Shown: positions 52,145 through 61,179, counted from the first letter of the stretch. The stretch is 64,000 nucleotides of DNA from Halalkalibacter oceani (GCF_023715605.1 NZ_JAMBOL010000013.1:55370-119369); one strand, 5' to 3'. The notes: a model not told the origin generated them from the letters alone. Numbers and translations are program-made.

Positions 52145-53461
52145 TTAGTCGCTTTCTTCTTTCACCTTGCACCAGTCTATCATCGTCAGCGCAATCACTT
52201 TCGTCGCCTCAATCACTTCGTCGACCGGAACAAATTCATCACTATGGTGAGCCATTCGCGGGTCCCCTGGGCCGAAGTTAATCGTCGGAATGCCCACGTT
52301 CACCGGCCAGCCCATATCGGTATGAAAACAAAGCCCTTCGATAACGGGTTTTCTGTCCAACTGCTCAAGGGAATGAGCACACTGTTGAACAAATGGATGT
52401 TCACTGTCTGTCTCAGCACAATCGGCATCAATCAGCCATTCAATTTTAACTGGATTGGCTTGTAACCAGGAATCCTGCTCCGCAACTTTTTTCATCAAGG
52501 TCTCGATTTCTTCCTTCACCTTGCCACCAAGAAGATTGGCATCCCTCTCAGATGGCAAGTATTGCGCATTAAACGTAATTTCAACACGGTTCGCATAAGC
52601 CGTTGGATATTCACCGCCCTGGATTTGAGCAAGATAAATTTGACAAGGGATGGGCAAAAGTGGGTGTGTTTTTTCCACACTCCATTTTTCATTTAACTCA
52701 TCAATCCCTTTCATCACCAGCTTAGCCTTCTCAATCGCATCAACTGCTCCGCCATCTTTCCAGTCGGCTTTCGGCATTTCAATATGACCAGCCCGTCCTT
52801 TGATAATCAGCTTCCCCCATAAGATGCCGCGGCATAATGGCGCAATTTGCAGCGAGGTCGGCTCTGTCAAAATGCATCCGTCAGTGCGATAGCCCTGGGC
52901 GATAAAATCGAGAGCGCCCATCCCGCCGGCTTCCTCGTCAACAACGGTACCGACTACTACATCGCCTTTTAATGGCACATTCGTCTTTTTTAAAGCCTCT
53001 ACCGCCGAGATCATGGAGGCGACGCCACCCTTCATATCGACAGCACCGCGGCCATATAGTTTACCATCACTAATTTCGGCGGCAAATGCCGGCTTCGTCC
53101 AATTTGATCCTTCCTTCACGACATCAATATGTCCAAACAGGAGCAGAGAGTTTCCATCACCTTCTCCTTTGAAGGTCGCCGCAAGGTTCGGTCTGTTCGT
53201 AAAGTCTCTTCCTGGATAGTAGCCTGCTCTTCCTTCATATTCACGCAAAGCATCCGCATTTGGCTCCCATTGCTCTACTTCTGCCCCAAGCTTTTTCATC
53301 TTATCTGCAATATACGCCTGCACCCCTTTTTCGTCCGAAAGCTCTGTCGCTTCTCCAAACCAGGGGTTGACACTGGGAATGTTGATGAGTTCTTTTAACG
53401 TCGTCAAAATGTCATCGTGATGCTCATCAATCCAACTTAGCACTCTCTCTTTTTCATTCAT
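52145..53461 (-). CDS. M20-family deacylase (ArgE/DapE type)
   Basis: A 438-residue metal-dependent amidohydrolase. Metal ligands are seen in LLLFGHIDVV (His), GRGAVDMKGGVA (Asp), VVDEEAGGMGAL (catalytic Glu and ligand) and near the C-terminus in FGPGDPRMAHHSDEFV (His). Family members hydrolyse N-acyl amino acids, peptides, allantoate and similar amides. The substrate here is unknown; the AllA-like gene 15 bp upstream suggests an acyl- or ureido-type compound. Confidence 0.9.
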   Translation of the reverse strand: MNEKERVLSWIDEHHDDILTTLKELINIPSVNPWFGEATELSDEKGVQAYIADKMKKLGAEVEQWEPNADALREYEGRAGYYPGRDFTNRPNLAATFKGEGDGNSLLLFGHIDVVKEGSNWTKPAFAAEISDGKLYGRGAVDMKGGVASMISAVEALKKTNVPLKGDVVVGTVVDEEAGGMGALDFIAQGYRTDGCILTEPTSLQIAPLCRGILWGKLIIKGRAGHIEMPKADWKDGGAVDAIEKAKLVMKGIDELNEKWSVEKTHPLLPIPCQIYLAQIQGGEYPTAYANRVEITFNAQYLPSERDANLLGGKVKEEIETLMKKVAEQDSWLQANPVKIEWLIDADCAETDSEHPFVQQCAHSLEQLDRKPVIEGLCFHTDMGWPVNVGIPTINFGPGDPRMAHHSDEFVPVDEVIEATKVIALTMIDWCKVKEESD

Positions 53462-53476
53462 ATGACATCCTCTTTT

Positions 53477-53989
53477 CTATACTCTCATTTTAAATTTCCG
53501 CTCACCGATGAACCTCTCCCACGGGTTGATCATTTCATCCCCGAAAGCATCCTTTTTGTTCTCGATCATAAATAAATAATCAGTATCCCTGTTTACCGGA
53601 TAGGCCGGACTATGCCAAATTCCTTTTCCGATTATAATGCCTTGACCGGGCTTTAAGAGAAAGCATTTCACTGTTTGAATATCCGGTGCTTCCTCAGGAT
53701 CTGCAAGATCACGATATAATCCGACCGGCTGAATAATCTCATCATACAAAGGAAGCAAAATTTCCTCACGGCTGACATGCCGTTCCATTGAATCGACAAT
53801 CAGCTCTCTTTTCTGCGTTCTGACCATCCCGACCCCGACGCGGGTTGTGGCTTCCATATTCGCAAGATAACTCCAGCAATCCCACCCCTCTCCTTCTTTT
53901 GAAGGAGGGGCGTCGGGGATTTCGAAGCAGCGCCCGTATGGTTCAAAGCTTGAATCTGTAAGCGGTTCGACCTGAATCGTTTCCATCAT
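53477..53989 (-). CDS. Ureidoglycolate lyase (AllA)-family protein
   Basis: A 170-residue protein with the cupin-like AllA fold. Key stretches are IQVEPLTDSSFEPYGRCFEI at the N-terminus, MERHVSREEILLPL and GQGIIIGKGIWHSPAYPV, the last with the His conserved in the family. AllA itself releases urea from ureidoglycolate, but many relatives act on other substrates and no allantoin genes are nearby. GGAGG precedes two adjacent ATGs (53989, 53986). It follows the binding-protein gene by 14 bp. Confidence 0.82.
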   Translation of the reverse strand: MMETIQVEPLTDSSFEPYGRCFEIPDAPPSKEGEGWDCWSYLANMEATTRVGVGMVRTQKRELIVDSMERHVSREEILLPLYDEIIQPVGLYRDLADPEEAPDIQTVKCFLLKPGQGIIIGKGIWHSPAYPVNRDTDYLFMIENKKDAFGDEMINPWERFIGERKFKMRV

Positions 53990-54003
53990 TCATCACCTCC
54001 GGA

Positions 54004-55038
54004 TTAAAAATCAAATTCGCCGATATTTTCTTCTGTTAAATCAATCGTTCCAGTAAAGATGTTCTGTCCTTCCACTCTGACGCTGCCGATATTCGCAATT
54101 TCCAGTTCACCTTCCGGAATTTCGTTTCCATTCGCTAATTCATTTAAAACATATACAGAAACGTAACCAAGCATGGCCGGGTCCCATGTAATAATCTTTT
54201 CAATGATCCCTTCTTCAATGTAATTTTCAACTAAGCTAGGGACGGCAAAACCTGTGATTGCAATCGAACCAGCTTCGATACTGCCATTTTGAATCGCCTG
54301 AGCAACAGCCTGGGCAGCTGCCGGAGGCTCTCCACCGGCGAAGCCGACAATTCCATCAAGCTCTGGATACGTATTTAACAGATTTTGTGCATTATCATAA
54401 GAACGTTGCTGATCGTCGTCGCTTGCTACTACAGTGACGATATTGATGTCCGGATAGTTTGCCTCAAAATAAGCTTCCGCCGCATCGACACGATCGATTT
54501 GGTTTGTCGAGCCCAATCCTGCAACCATAAATGCCACATCTCCGGCTCCGCCAATCTGATTAGCAATTTCTTCTGCAAATGCTTCTCCTAATTCTGCATC
54601 AGTCGCTGGTGTGACATAATACGCCCGCTCTGAATTAGGCGCGTCACTGTCCCATGTGACAACCGGTATCCCCTGTTCGATCGCTCTCCCAATGACCGGG
54701 ACAACCGCTTCTCCATCATTCGGTGAAATCCCAATCCCACTGACTTCCCGGATCATCATGTCCTGAATCATATTAATTTGATCAGAAGAGCTCGTTTCCG
54801 TTGGAGCGTTAAAAATAACTTCCACACCTAGATCTTCCCCAGCCTGTTCAGCACCTCGTTCAGCTGCTGTAAAATAAGCCGGACCAATTGATTTCGGATT
54901 AATAAAGAAAGAGTTTGTTCCCTCTGCCACCTCTTCACCGGCGCCTTCTTCTGCCGGACTTGGCTGATCCTCAGACCCACACGCTACTAATGTAAAAGCA
55001 GTAAAGATTGATAGACTAGCAACTAACCATTTTTTCAT
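54004..55038 (-). CDS. LsrB/RbsB-like sugar ABC transporter substrate-binding lipoprotein
   Basis: A 344-residue periplasmic-binding-type lipoprotein. The lipobox TLVAC anchors C20, followed by an acidic linker. The type I fold shows FFINPKSIGPAYFTAAERGA, IFNAPTETSSSDQ, VVTWDSDAP and a C-terminal ENIGEFDF. These resemble LsrB/RhaS proteins (AI-2 and rhamnose binding) more than RbsB, by my recollection of those sequences. It follows two permease genes and an ATPase. The true ligand is unknown. Confidence 0.88.
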   Translation of the reverse strand: MKKWLVASLSIFTAFTLVACGSEDQPSPAEEGAGEEVAEGTNSFFINPKSIGPAYFTAAERGAEQAGEDLGVEVIFNAPTETSSSDQINMIQDMMIREVSGIGISPNDGEAVVPVIGRAIEQGIPVVTWDSDAPNSERAYYVTPATDAELGEAFAEEIANQIGGAGDVAFMVAGLGSTNQIDRVDAAEAYFEANYPDINIVTVVASDDDQQRSYDNAQNLLNTYPELDGIVGFAGGEPPAAAQAVAQAIQNGSIEAGSIAITGFAVPSLVENYIEEGIIEKIITWDPAMLGYVSVYVLNELANGNEIPEGELEIANIGSVRVEGQNIFTGTIDLTEENIGEFDF

Positions 55039-55057
55039 TTTTTCTTCCTCATTTCGT

Positions 55058-56002
55058 TTATGATTTTTGCCTGCTTACAGCAATTAGAATAAACAACCCT
55101 AAAATAACCATTTGGAACAAACTTGAGACACCCATTAAGTTCAAACCATTATTTAATACACCGATAATGACAACACCGATCATTGTTCCGACCAGACTTC
55201 CTCTTCCGCCGAAAATATGGGTACCACCGATTAAAACGGCTGTAATGACAGAAAGCTCAATCCCGCTTCCAGTTGTCGCTTCTGCCGTAGCAAGGCGTGA
55301 AACGAGAAAGACCCCGGCAAGAGCAGCAAAGAAGCCATTACAGACTAGAATGATAAAGCGAGTTCGAACTTCGTTAATTCCGGAAAAATGAACAGCCTCT
55401 TCGTTGTTCCCTAGCGCATACGTATAGCGGCCGAAGCGCGTCTGACGTATGAGGTAATACGCTAATACAAAGGCAATAACGAGTACAATCGTATTAAACG
55501 GGAGACCGCCCAGCTGACCTTGTCCTAAAAAGTAAAATTCCGGCGGATAGCCGCTGATCGGCCTTCCTTCAGTCAGAACATAAATGAAGCCGCGCAGCAT
55601 AACCATTGTTCCGATGGTGACAACGATTGCCTGCATTTTGAACTTGGCAATGAGCAATCCATTTAAAGCCCCGCATAAAATCCCGACGATAAGAGCGAGG
55701 ATCACACTAAGCCAAATATCAAGACCGGCCATCGTATGAAACATCCCTAAAGCAACAGCGGCTAATCCCATAATCGAGCCCACCGACAAATCCATGTTTC
55801 CTGAAATAATCACATAGGTCATCGGAATTGCAATCAGTCCAATTTCAACAATTTGGCTTAAAATGTTGAAAATATTTCCCTGTGTCAGGAAGTACGGAGA
55901 CTGAAGGCGGAAGAAAAGACTCAGTCCAACTAAAAGCAGTAACAATATCACAATTTGATTATTGACGAAAGGGTGGATCGTTTTTTTCATTATCGTGATC
56001 AT
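55058..56002 (-). CDS. Sugar ABC transporter permease 2 (Rbs/Lsr family)
   Basis: A 314-residue permease with about eight to ten helices. Family motifs are YVIISGNMDLSVGSIMGLAA and the EAA-like region YALGNNEEAVHFSGI. It overlaps the first permease gene by four bases (ATGA), and GGAGGG lies 9 nt before its ATG. Two non-identical permeases imply a heterodimeric channel, as in Lsr systems and unlike the single RbsC. Confidence 0.92.
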   Translation of the reverse strand: MITIMKKTIHPFVNNQIVILLLLLVGLSLFFRLQSPYFLTQGNIFNILSQIVEIGLIAIPMTYVIISGNMDLSVGSIMGLAAVALGMFHTMAGLDIWLSVILALIVGILCGALNGLLIAKFKMQAIVVTIGTMVMLRGFIYVLTEGRPISGYPPEFYFLGQGQLGGLPFNTIVLVIAFVLAYYLIRQTRFGRYTYALGNNEEAVHFSGINEVRTRFIILVCNGFFAALAGVFLVSRLATAEATTGSGIELSVITAVLIGGTHIFGGRGSLVGTMIGVVIIGVLNNGLNLMGVSSLFQMVILGLFILIAVSRQKS

Positions 56003-56961
56003 TTGAGCTTACCCTCCAGTTTCAAGCTATCCTTCCACCTCTTTAATGAATTAATAATAATCGCGACAATGATTAGCAAACCGGTAATCGCATCAACCCA
56101 ATAGGGAGAAAACTGGCTGATGATCACACCGTTCTGAATAATGCCGAGCAATAAAATACCAAACATCGAGCCGACGATTGTACCAGTTCCGCCGAAAATG
56201 CTCGCACCGCCAATTAAAACGGCAGCAATCACATCAAAGGAGATATTTAACGCGGCAGTGGACGCCTGTATGCTTCCGACGTTTGAAGCATAGATCGCCG
56301 CGGCAACCGCACTGAGCATCCCACTGTACAAATAGACAAAAAACTTTGTCCGCTTCATCGCCATCCCGGAAAGACGGGCTGCATTCTTATTCCCGCCAAT
56401 CGCATAGATTCGTCGGCCGAATCTCGTAAATCCGAGGATCAGGATAAAGCCACACGCCAAGACAAACAGGACAAGCACCGGAAAAGAAATGCCGAGTAAT
56501 TTTCCCTGTCCCAGAAATTCGAATTCCTTTGGAAAGTTGGTCACCCACACGCCACCGCTAACGAATACAGCAATGCCACGAAAAATATACATTGTCGCCA
56601 GTGTCGTGATAATATCCGGAATATTGAACATCGTAATAATGAAGCCGTTAATAGCCCCACATAATGCCCCTACCACAATACCGAGTAAGACAGCGAGCCA
56701 CATATTCACTCCCGCATTCACCAGCAGACCAACAATAGTCGCGACAAGGGCAAGCACCGCTCCTACGGATAGATCCATCCCTCCTAATAAAATGACCATT
56801 GTCATCCCAATCGCAATAATTCCCGTTATCGTAATTTGCAGGAGAATCGTCTGCAAGTTCGACATTTGTAGAAAGTTGGGAGAGAGGGTCGTAAAGATGA
56901 AAAAGACAATCAATGTAAACAAGATAATCGGTGCCTCATGAATGCTCATAATTCTTTTCAT
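55999..56961 (-). CDS. Sugar ABC transporter permease 1 (Rbs/Lsr family)
   Basis: A 320-residue inner-membrane permease with the same signatures: MTMVILLGGMDLSVGAVLAL and RIYAIGGNKNAARLSGM, plus AAVLIGGASIFGGTGTIVGS. It overlaps the ATPase gene by four bases upstream and the second permease downstream, indicating strict co-translation. Confidence 0.93.
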   Translation of the reverse strand: MKRIMSIHEAPIILFTLIVFFIFTTLSPNFLQMSNLQTILLQITITGIIAIGMTMVILLGGMDLSVGAVLALVATIVGLLVNAGVNMWLAVLLGIVVGALCGAINGFIITMFNIPDIITTLATMYIFRGIAVFVSGGVWVTNFPKEFEFLGQGKLLGISFPVLVLFVLACGFILILGFTRFGRRIYAIGGNKNAARLSGMAMKRTKFFVYLYSGMLSAVAAAIYASNVGSIQASTAALNISFDVIAAVLIGGASIFGGTGTIVGSMFGILLLGIIQNGVIISQFSPYWVDAITGLLIIVAIIINSLKRWKDSLKLEGKLK

Positions 56962-58469
56962 GTTGTTTTCACCTCAATTCCGCCCGGGCTCGAAGCAATC
57001 GCCAAAAGCTCATTTTGCTCGACTTCGCCATAGCTGTATTGCTTCACAATTGCTCCTTCGTGCATCACGAGAATCCGGTCACTCATCCCTATGACCTCTG
57101 GCATTTCAGTCGAGATAAAGAGGATACTCATCCCTTCATTTGCCAGCTTTTGAATCAGTGCATAGATTTCCGCTTTTGCTCCGACATCAACCCCACGCGT
57201 CGGCTCCTCCAAAATTAAAATCTTTGGATGGGTGACGAGCCATTTTGAAAGAACAATTTTCTGCTGATTTCCTCCACTGAGTAAATTGACGACCTGTTTC
57301 TCGTGTGGTGTTTTAATTTGCAAATCCTGAATATATGTTTGAATGATTTCTTTTTCTTTCTTTTTGTTCAGTTTCGAATAGTAAGATAATTTTTCGAGGA
57401 TGGTTAGCGTCAAATTTTCTTGGACAGTCATTTCCTTTACGAGACCATGACGATGACGGTCAGGCGGCACATAGCCAATATCATTCTTCTTTGCCTGTTT
57501 TGGCCTGCTGATTTTTACCTTTTTCCCATTAATGCTGATTGTTCCTCCGCCTCTTTTTAAGCCGAACAAACGCTGGGCGACATTGTGGGTACCTGCCCCC
57601 ACCAGACCGAACAGACCAACGATCTCACCTTTCCTTAACTCAAAGCTCACCTGATGGCGAGGGGTGATTTCCAGATCCTGCACTGCTAGCACAACGTCCT
57701 CACTGATCGCTTTCGTTTTGCTCGGATAAAGCTCGTCCACCGCCTTCCCGACCATCATGCTGATCAGTTCACTCTGGGTCGTCTCCTGCACAGGCTTTGT
57801 CGCAATTTTATTTCCATCACGTAACACTGTCACTTTATCTGCAATTTCAAATACTTCGGGCATTCGGTGGGAGACATACACAATCGCCACCCCTTTTTCC
57901 TTTAATCGCCTGACAACCTCCAGCATATTTTTCACTTCATTTTCCGGCAAGGCAGCTGAAGGCTCGTCCATAATCAAAATGTCAGCATCAAAGGAGATCG
58001 CCTTGGCGATTTCAACAACCTGTTGGCTTTGCACACTTAAATCCTGCACCTTATCGCGGACATCGATCGTTGCCCCCAATGATTCGATCAGTTCCTGGGC
58101 TTTGTTGTACATGGATTTCCAGTTGATCAGGCCTGCTTTTCCTAAAATCGAAGAACGCTCAATAAAAATATTCTCGGCCACCGTTAAGTTTGGAAACAGA
58201 TTAAACTCCTGATGAATCATTGAAATACCAGCGTCTTCAGCATCTGCAGGTGATTGAAACCGGACTTCCTTTCCTTTTACATAAAACGTCCCGTCTGTCG
58301 GTTGATAAAGACCGGAGAGAATCTTCATCAAGGTCGACTTCCCTGCTCCATTCTCTCCCATTAAGGCGTGTACTTCCCCTTTATAAAGATCCAGGTCGAC
58401 ATTCGATAATGCTTTTACACCTGGGAAGGATTTATCAATCCCAGACATTTTTAAGATCAAACTTGTCAT
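56958..58469 (-). CDS. Sugar ABC transporter ATPase, two-domain (RbsA/LsrA type)
   Basis: A 503-residue protein with two nucleotide-binding domains. The first has Walker A GENGAGKSTLMK, a signature-like LSVQSQQVVEIAKA and Walker B ILIMDEPSAAL. The second is degenerate at Walker A (GLVGAGTHN) and has LLSGGNQQKIVLSKW and ILILEEPTRGVD. This asymmetry is normal for carbohydrate uptake transporter family 2. It lies 41 bp after the kinase gene. Confidence 0.95.
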   Translation of the reverse strand: MTSLILKMSGIDKSFPGVKALSNVDLDLYKGEVHALMGENGAGKSTLMKILSGLYQPTDGTFYVKGKEVRFQSPADAEDAGISMIHQEFNLFPNLTVAENIFIERSSILGKAGLINWKSMYNKAQELIESLGATIDVRDKVQDLSVQSQQVVEIAKAISFDADILIMDEPSAALPENEVKNMLEVVRRLKEKGVAIVYVSHRMPEVFEIADKVTVLRDGNKIATKPVQETTQSELISMMVGKAVDELYPSKTKAISEDVVLAVQDLEITPRHQVSFELRKGEIVGLFGLVGAGTHNVAQRLFGLKRGGGTISINGKKVKISRPKQAKKNDIGYVPPDRHRHGLVKEMTVQENLTLTILEKLSYYSKLNKKKEKEIIQTYIQDLQIKTPHEKQVVNLLSGGNQQKIVLSKWLVTHPKILILEEPTRGVDVGAKAEIYALIQKLANEGMSILFISTEMPEVIGMSDRILVMHEGAIVKQYSYGEVEQNELLAIASSPGGIEVKTT

Positions 58470-58510
58470 GTTACCCTCCCCTTCTTGATGCGTTCACTAA
58501 AAAAGCTCTC

Positions 58511-59413
58511 TCATTTAAGCTTTTTTACAGCTTTGGCGATTTCAGTCTCCGTTGGCATTCCCGTCTGAGCTCCTTTTTTTTGTACCGAAAGCGCAGCTGC
58601 GATGTTTGCAGTCACCACGGCCTGCTCCAGCTCATAACCACGTGCTAGCTCAGTTGCTAATACTCCATTAAACGTATCACCCGCGCCGGTTGTATCGACA
58701 ACAGTAACCTTCATGCTGTCAATATGCCGCAAATCATGATTAACCCAGAAGTCAATTCCATCCTTGCCCTTCGTCTGAATCACTTTCTGTTGAAAAGCCG
58801 TTTGCATGTGCTTATCCGCTGAAAAAATCGCCCGGTGCTCATGCTCATTTGGCGTCAAGTACTGTACTTTTTCGAGAAACGGTCGTGACAGTTTACGTGC
58901 GGGAGCAGGATTATACACAACTGGAACACCGATTTCTCTGCACACCTCAACAACCTTTTCCTGTGTTCGAAATGGAATTTCATTTTGCATTAAAACAATA
59001 TCCGCTTCTGTAAAAAGTGCTGTAAGCTGTTCAATGTGGACTTCATTTAAGCTGCCGTTTGCCCCCTCATCAATAATGATTGAGTTCTCGCCATTGACTA
59101 CCGTCACTAACGCTTTGCCGGTATTACATTCTTCGTTCACATGCACATGCTTTGTATTAATGGAATGAGCTTCTAAATTGTGCAATGCATTTTGCCCTAG
59201 ATCATCGTCACCGACCGCGCCGACGAAGGATACTTTTGCTCCAGCGCGAGCAGAGGCAACAGCCTGATTGGCGCCCTTCCCCCCCGGAAAAACATTGAAG
59301 CTCGTAGCTACTATCGTTTCGCCCGGGGTCGGCCACTTTGCCGCAGTTACGACAAAATCCATATTGATGCTTCCCACTACTACGACATGCGGTTTTAAAC
59401 ATATATTTTTCAA
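58511..59413 (-). CDS. rbsK: PfkB-family carbohydrate kinase (ribokinase-like)
   Basis: A 300-residue sugar kinase. N-terminal VVVGSINMDFVVT and NVFPGGKGANQAVASARAGA match ribokinase; the C-terminal signature with the catalytic Asp is VVDTTGAGDTFNGVLA. The product is probably a sugar phosphate of the compound imported by the ABC system. Ribose is the default guess, but the Lsr-like binding protein and the AllA/M20 genes make this uncertain. No rbsD is present. Confidence 0.88.
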   Translation of the reverse strand: MKNICLKPHVVVVGSINMDFVVTAAKWPTPGETIVATSFNVFPGGKGANQAVASARAGAKVSFVGAVGDDDLGQNALHNLEAHSINTKHVHVNEECNTGKALVTVVNGENSIIIDEGANGSLNEVHIEQLTALFTEADIVLMQNEIPFRTQEKVVEVCREIGVPVVYNPAPARKLSRPFLEKVQYLTPNEHEHRAIFSADKHMQTAFQQKVIQTKGKDGIDFWVNHDLRHIDSMKVTVVDTTGAGDTFNGVLATELARGYELEQAVVTANIAAALSVQKKGAQTGMPTETEIAKAVKKLK

Positions 59414-59435
59414 TGTATCTCTCTCTCCCTTGCTA

Positions 59436-60455
59436 CTACCTCAGTGGCTTTGTTGTGCCCCGTTGGATCAATTCCACCGGGAAGGAATGGCTACTGCTTT
59501 CTTTCTCCTGCAGCTGATTTTCAATTTGGGCGATAAGTAAGATCGCTGCCTGCTCACCCATCTTATAAATCGGCTGCTGAATTGTCGTCAGCTGGGGACT
59601 CGTATGTTTACAAAGATCAATCCCATCATAGCCAATAATTTGCAACTCATCTGGAACTGAAATCTGATACTCTTTGGCAGCCATCAATACACCGGCAGCA
59701 ATTAAATCATTACCAGCAAAAATCGCATCATACTCGACCGCTTTTTTAAATAACGATTTACCTAATTGATAAGCAGCCTCTGTGGCATAATCACAGTCCA
59801 TCACATGAGCTGCAAGATTGTTTTTTTTCATAACTTCCTGATAGCCTTCTGCTCTCTCCGTCGCCGTTGTCACATTATGTGGGCCGCGAATATGCAAGAT
59901 TCGCTTGCTGCCAGTCTGCAGCAAATATTCGGTCGCAATCCGTCCTCCCTCTTTATTTTGGGAGGAAACGGAAAGCACCCGTTTATCATGAACCCGATCC
60001 AGAAACAATGTTGGAAATGGAAGTTCATCATAAGTAATGTCCTCATTGTTCTGGTTCATAATGATTAGTCCGTCGACGTATTTATGCGTCAGCTCTCTTA
60101 CATATTTTTTTTCTGTTTCCGGATTGGACTCCGTATTACAAAGAATCAACAAATATCCTAGCCTCTGCGCCACTGCCTCAACCGCCTTTGCTAATTCCGG
60201 GAAAAAGGGGTTCGTAATATCTGGAATCAGGAGACCGATCGTATTCGATTTTTTCTTGAACAACATTCGAGCGACCTCATTAGGTGTATAGTTCAGTTCA
60301 GCAATTGCCGCTTCGACTTTCTTCAATGTTTCTTTTCCGACATAACCTTTCTTATTAATGACTCTCGAGACCGTCGCTTCGGACACATTAGCACGTTTGG
60401 CAACTTCACGAATAGTTGTTGGAAACACCTCCCTTTTGTGTAACGGGTTACACAT
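59436..60455 (-). CDS. LacI-family transcriptional repressor
   Basis: A 339-residue regulator with an N-terminal helix-turn-helix (IREVAKRANVSEATVSRVINK), a hinge helix (TPNEVARMLF) and a periplasmic-binding-type effector domain. It is the first gene of the nine-gene operon ending at 51390 and so controls itself and the catabolic genes. The only canonical start before the domain with a normal context is unclear: the ATG at 60455 lies within operator O1 and has no ribosome site, while a good GGGAGG lies inside codons 8-10. A GTG at 60428 is an alternative. Operators are listed separately. Confidence 0.92.
   Translation of the reverse strand: MCNPLHKREVFPTTIREVAKRANVSEATVSRVINKKGYVGKETLKKVEAAIAELNYTPNEVARMLFKKKSNTIGLLIPDITNPFFPELAKAVEAVAQRLGYLLILCNTESNPETEKKYVRELTHKYVDGLIIMNQNNEDITYDELPFPTLFLDRVHDKRVLSVSSQNKEGGRIATEYLLQTGSKRILHIRGPHNVTTATERAEGYQEVMKKNNLAAHVMDCDYATEAAYQLGKSLFKKAVEYDAIFAGNDLIAAGVLMAAKEYQISVPDELQIIGYDGIDLCKHTSPQLTTIQQPIYKMGEQAAILLIAQIENQLQEKESSSHSFPVELIQRGTTKPLR
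60437..60454. promoter_or_regulatory. LacI-type operator O1
   Basis: Palindrome TGTGTAACGGGTTACACA overlapping the start codon of the lacI-family gene. Matches O2 and O3. Confidence 0.85.
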
Positions 60456-60470
60456 CAGCTATATAAATTC

Positions 60471-60486
60471 TGTAACCCGTTACACA
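60471..60486. promoter_or_regulatory. LacI-type operator O2
   Basis: Palindrome core TGTAACCCGTTACA, 32 bp centre to centre from O1 (about three helical turns), in the leader between promoter and start codon. Confidence 0.85.
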
Positions 60487-60532
60487 TCTCTCAATAAAAA
60501 ATATTATAATATAAAGATTATTTTTAATTTTC

Positions 60533-60561
60533 AGTATAATTATGCTTTGTCATAATGTCAA
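60533..60561 (-). promoter_or_regulatory. Promoter of the LacI-controlled operon
   Basis: TTGACA (60556-60561), 17-bp spacer, TATACT (60533-60538) on the minus strand. O3 lies upstream of the -35 and O2/O1 lie in the leader, which fits repression by DNA looping. Confidence 0.8.
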
Positions 60562-60578
60562 CTGATTTTCTGAAAAAC

Positions 60579-60594
60579 TGTAACCCGTTACATA
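60579..60594. promoter_or_regulatory. LacI-type operator O3 (upstream)
   Basis: TGTAACCCGTTACATA, same core as O2, 18 bp upstream of the -35 element and 108 bp from O2. Confidence 0.8.
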
Positions 60595-60693
60595 TATCAG
60601 TTAACTTCATTATAACGGACATAAAGAGGATATCTACTTATCCGTCAGATTACCTGACGCGCTTTTTATTCGTAAAATCTAAAACCACTAACA

Positions 60694-60740
60694 AAAAAGC
60701 CGTAAGACAGATCATATTGATCTGTCTTACGGCTTTTTCA
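60694..60740 (-). terminator. Terminator of the rrn-tRNA operon
   Basis: A perfect 21-bp stem AAAAAGCCGTAAGACAGATCA / its complement (60694-60738), with T tracts on either strand; it lies 6 bp after the last tRNA gene. Confidence 0.92.
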
Positions 60741-60743
60741 TAA

Positions 60744-60825
60744 TACGGGTGAGAGGACTTGAACCTCCACGTCATAAGACACTAGATCCTAAGTCTAGCG
60801 CGTCTGCCAATTCCGCCACACCCGC
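60744..60825 (-). tRNA. tRNA-Leu (anticodon TAG)
   Basis: 82 nt with a long variable arm. The anticodon loop is CTTAGGA between CTAGA and TCTAG stems. The acceptor stem is GCGGGTG/CACCCGT; no CCA is encoded. It is the last gene of the operon. Confidence 0.95.
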
Positions 60826-60836
60826 ATATTACAAAA

Positions 60837-60912
60837 TGGTGAGCCATGAAGGACTCGAACCTTCGACCCTCTGATTAAAAGTCAGATGCTCTACCAACTG
60901 AGCTAATGGCTC
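60837..60912 (-). tRNA. tRNA-Lys (anticodon TTT)
   Basis: 76 nt including encoded CCA; acceptor GAGCCAT/ATGGCTC. The first 16 nt and its leader are repeated about 160 bp upstream in the transcript (see 60913-61090). Confidence 0.96.
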
Positions 60913-61090
60913 TTGCTGTTTTTCAGTGATGATTTTCATGATGATTACGGACGATGCTTCACTTCGATGTTTTGCCTGTTCCTTCCTCTTCCCGCAGCGC
61001 TCTGATGTAGATGCGTCGGAACAACTCGAAGATTATCACAGAAGCTTTGCTCGTCACTGAGCTAATGGCTCTTGCTGTTTTTCAGTGATG
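60913..61090 (-). repeat. tRNA-array insert 1 with truncated tRNA-Lys 5' end
   Basis: The 34-bp block at 61057-61090 (tRNA-Lys 5' end GAGCCATTAGCTCAGT plus its leader) repeats the one at 60897-60931 with one T fewer. Between them lie about 125 bp that share with inserts 2-4 the minus-strand core GACGAGCAAAGC...CTTCGAGTTG...CGACGCATC and a GGAAGAGGA motif. No tRNA is completed from the distal fragment. Confidence 0.85.
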
Positions 61091-61102
61091 TCATGGAATC
61101 AA

Positions 61103-61177
61103 TGGTGACCCGTACGGGATTCGAACCCGTGTTACCGCCGTGAAAGGGCGGTGTCTTAACCGCTTGACCAACGGGCC
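61103..61177 (-). tRNA. tRNA-Glu (anticodon TTC)
   Basis: 75 nt with encoded CCA; anticodon arm CCGCCCTTTCACGGCGG. Acceptor GGCCCGT/ACGGGTC. Confidence 0.95.
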
Positions 61178-61179
61178 AC

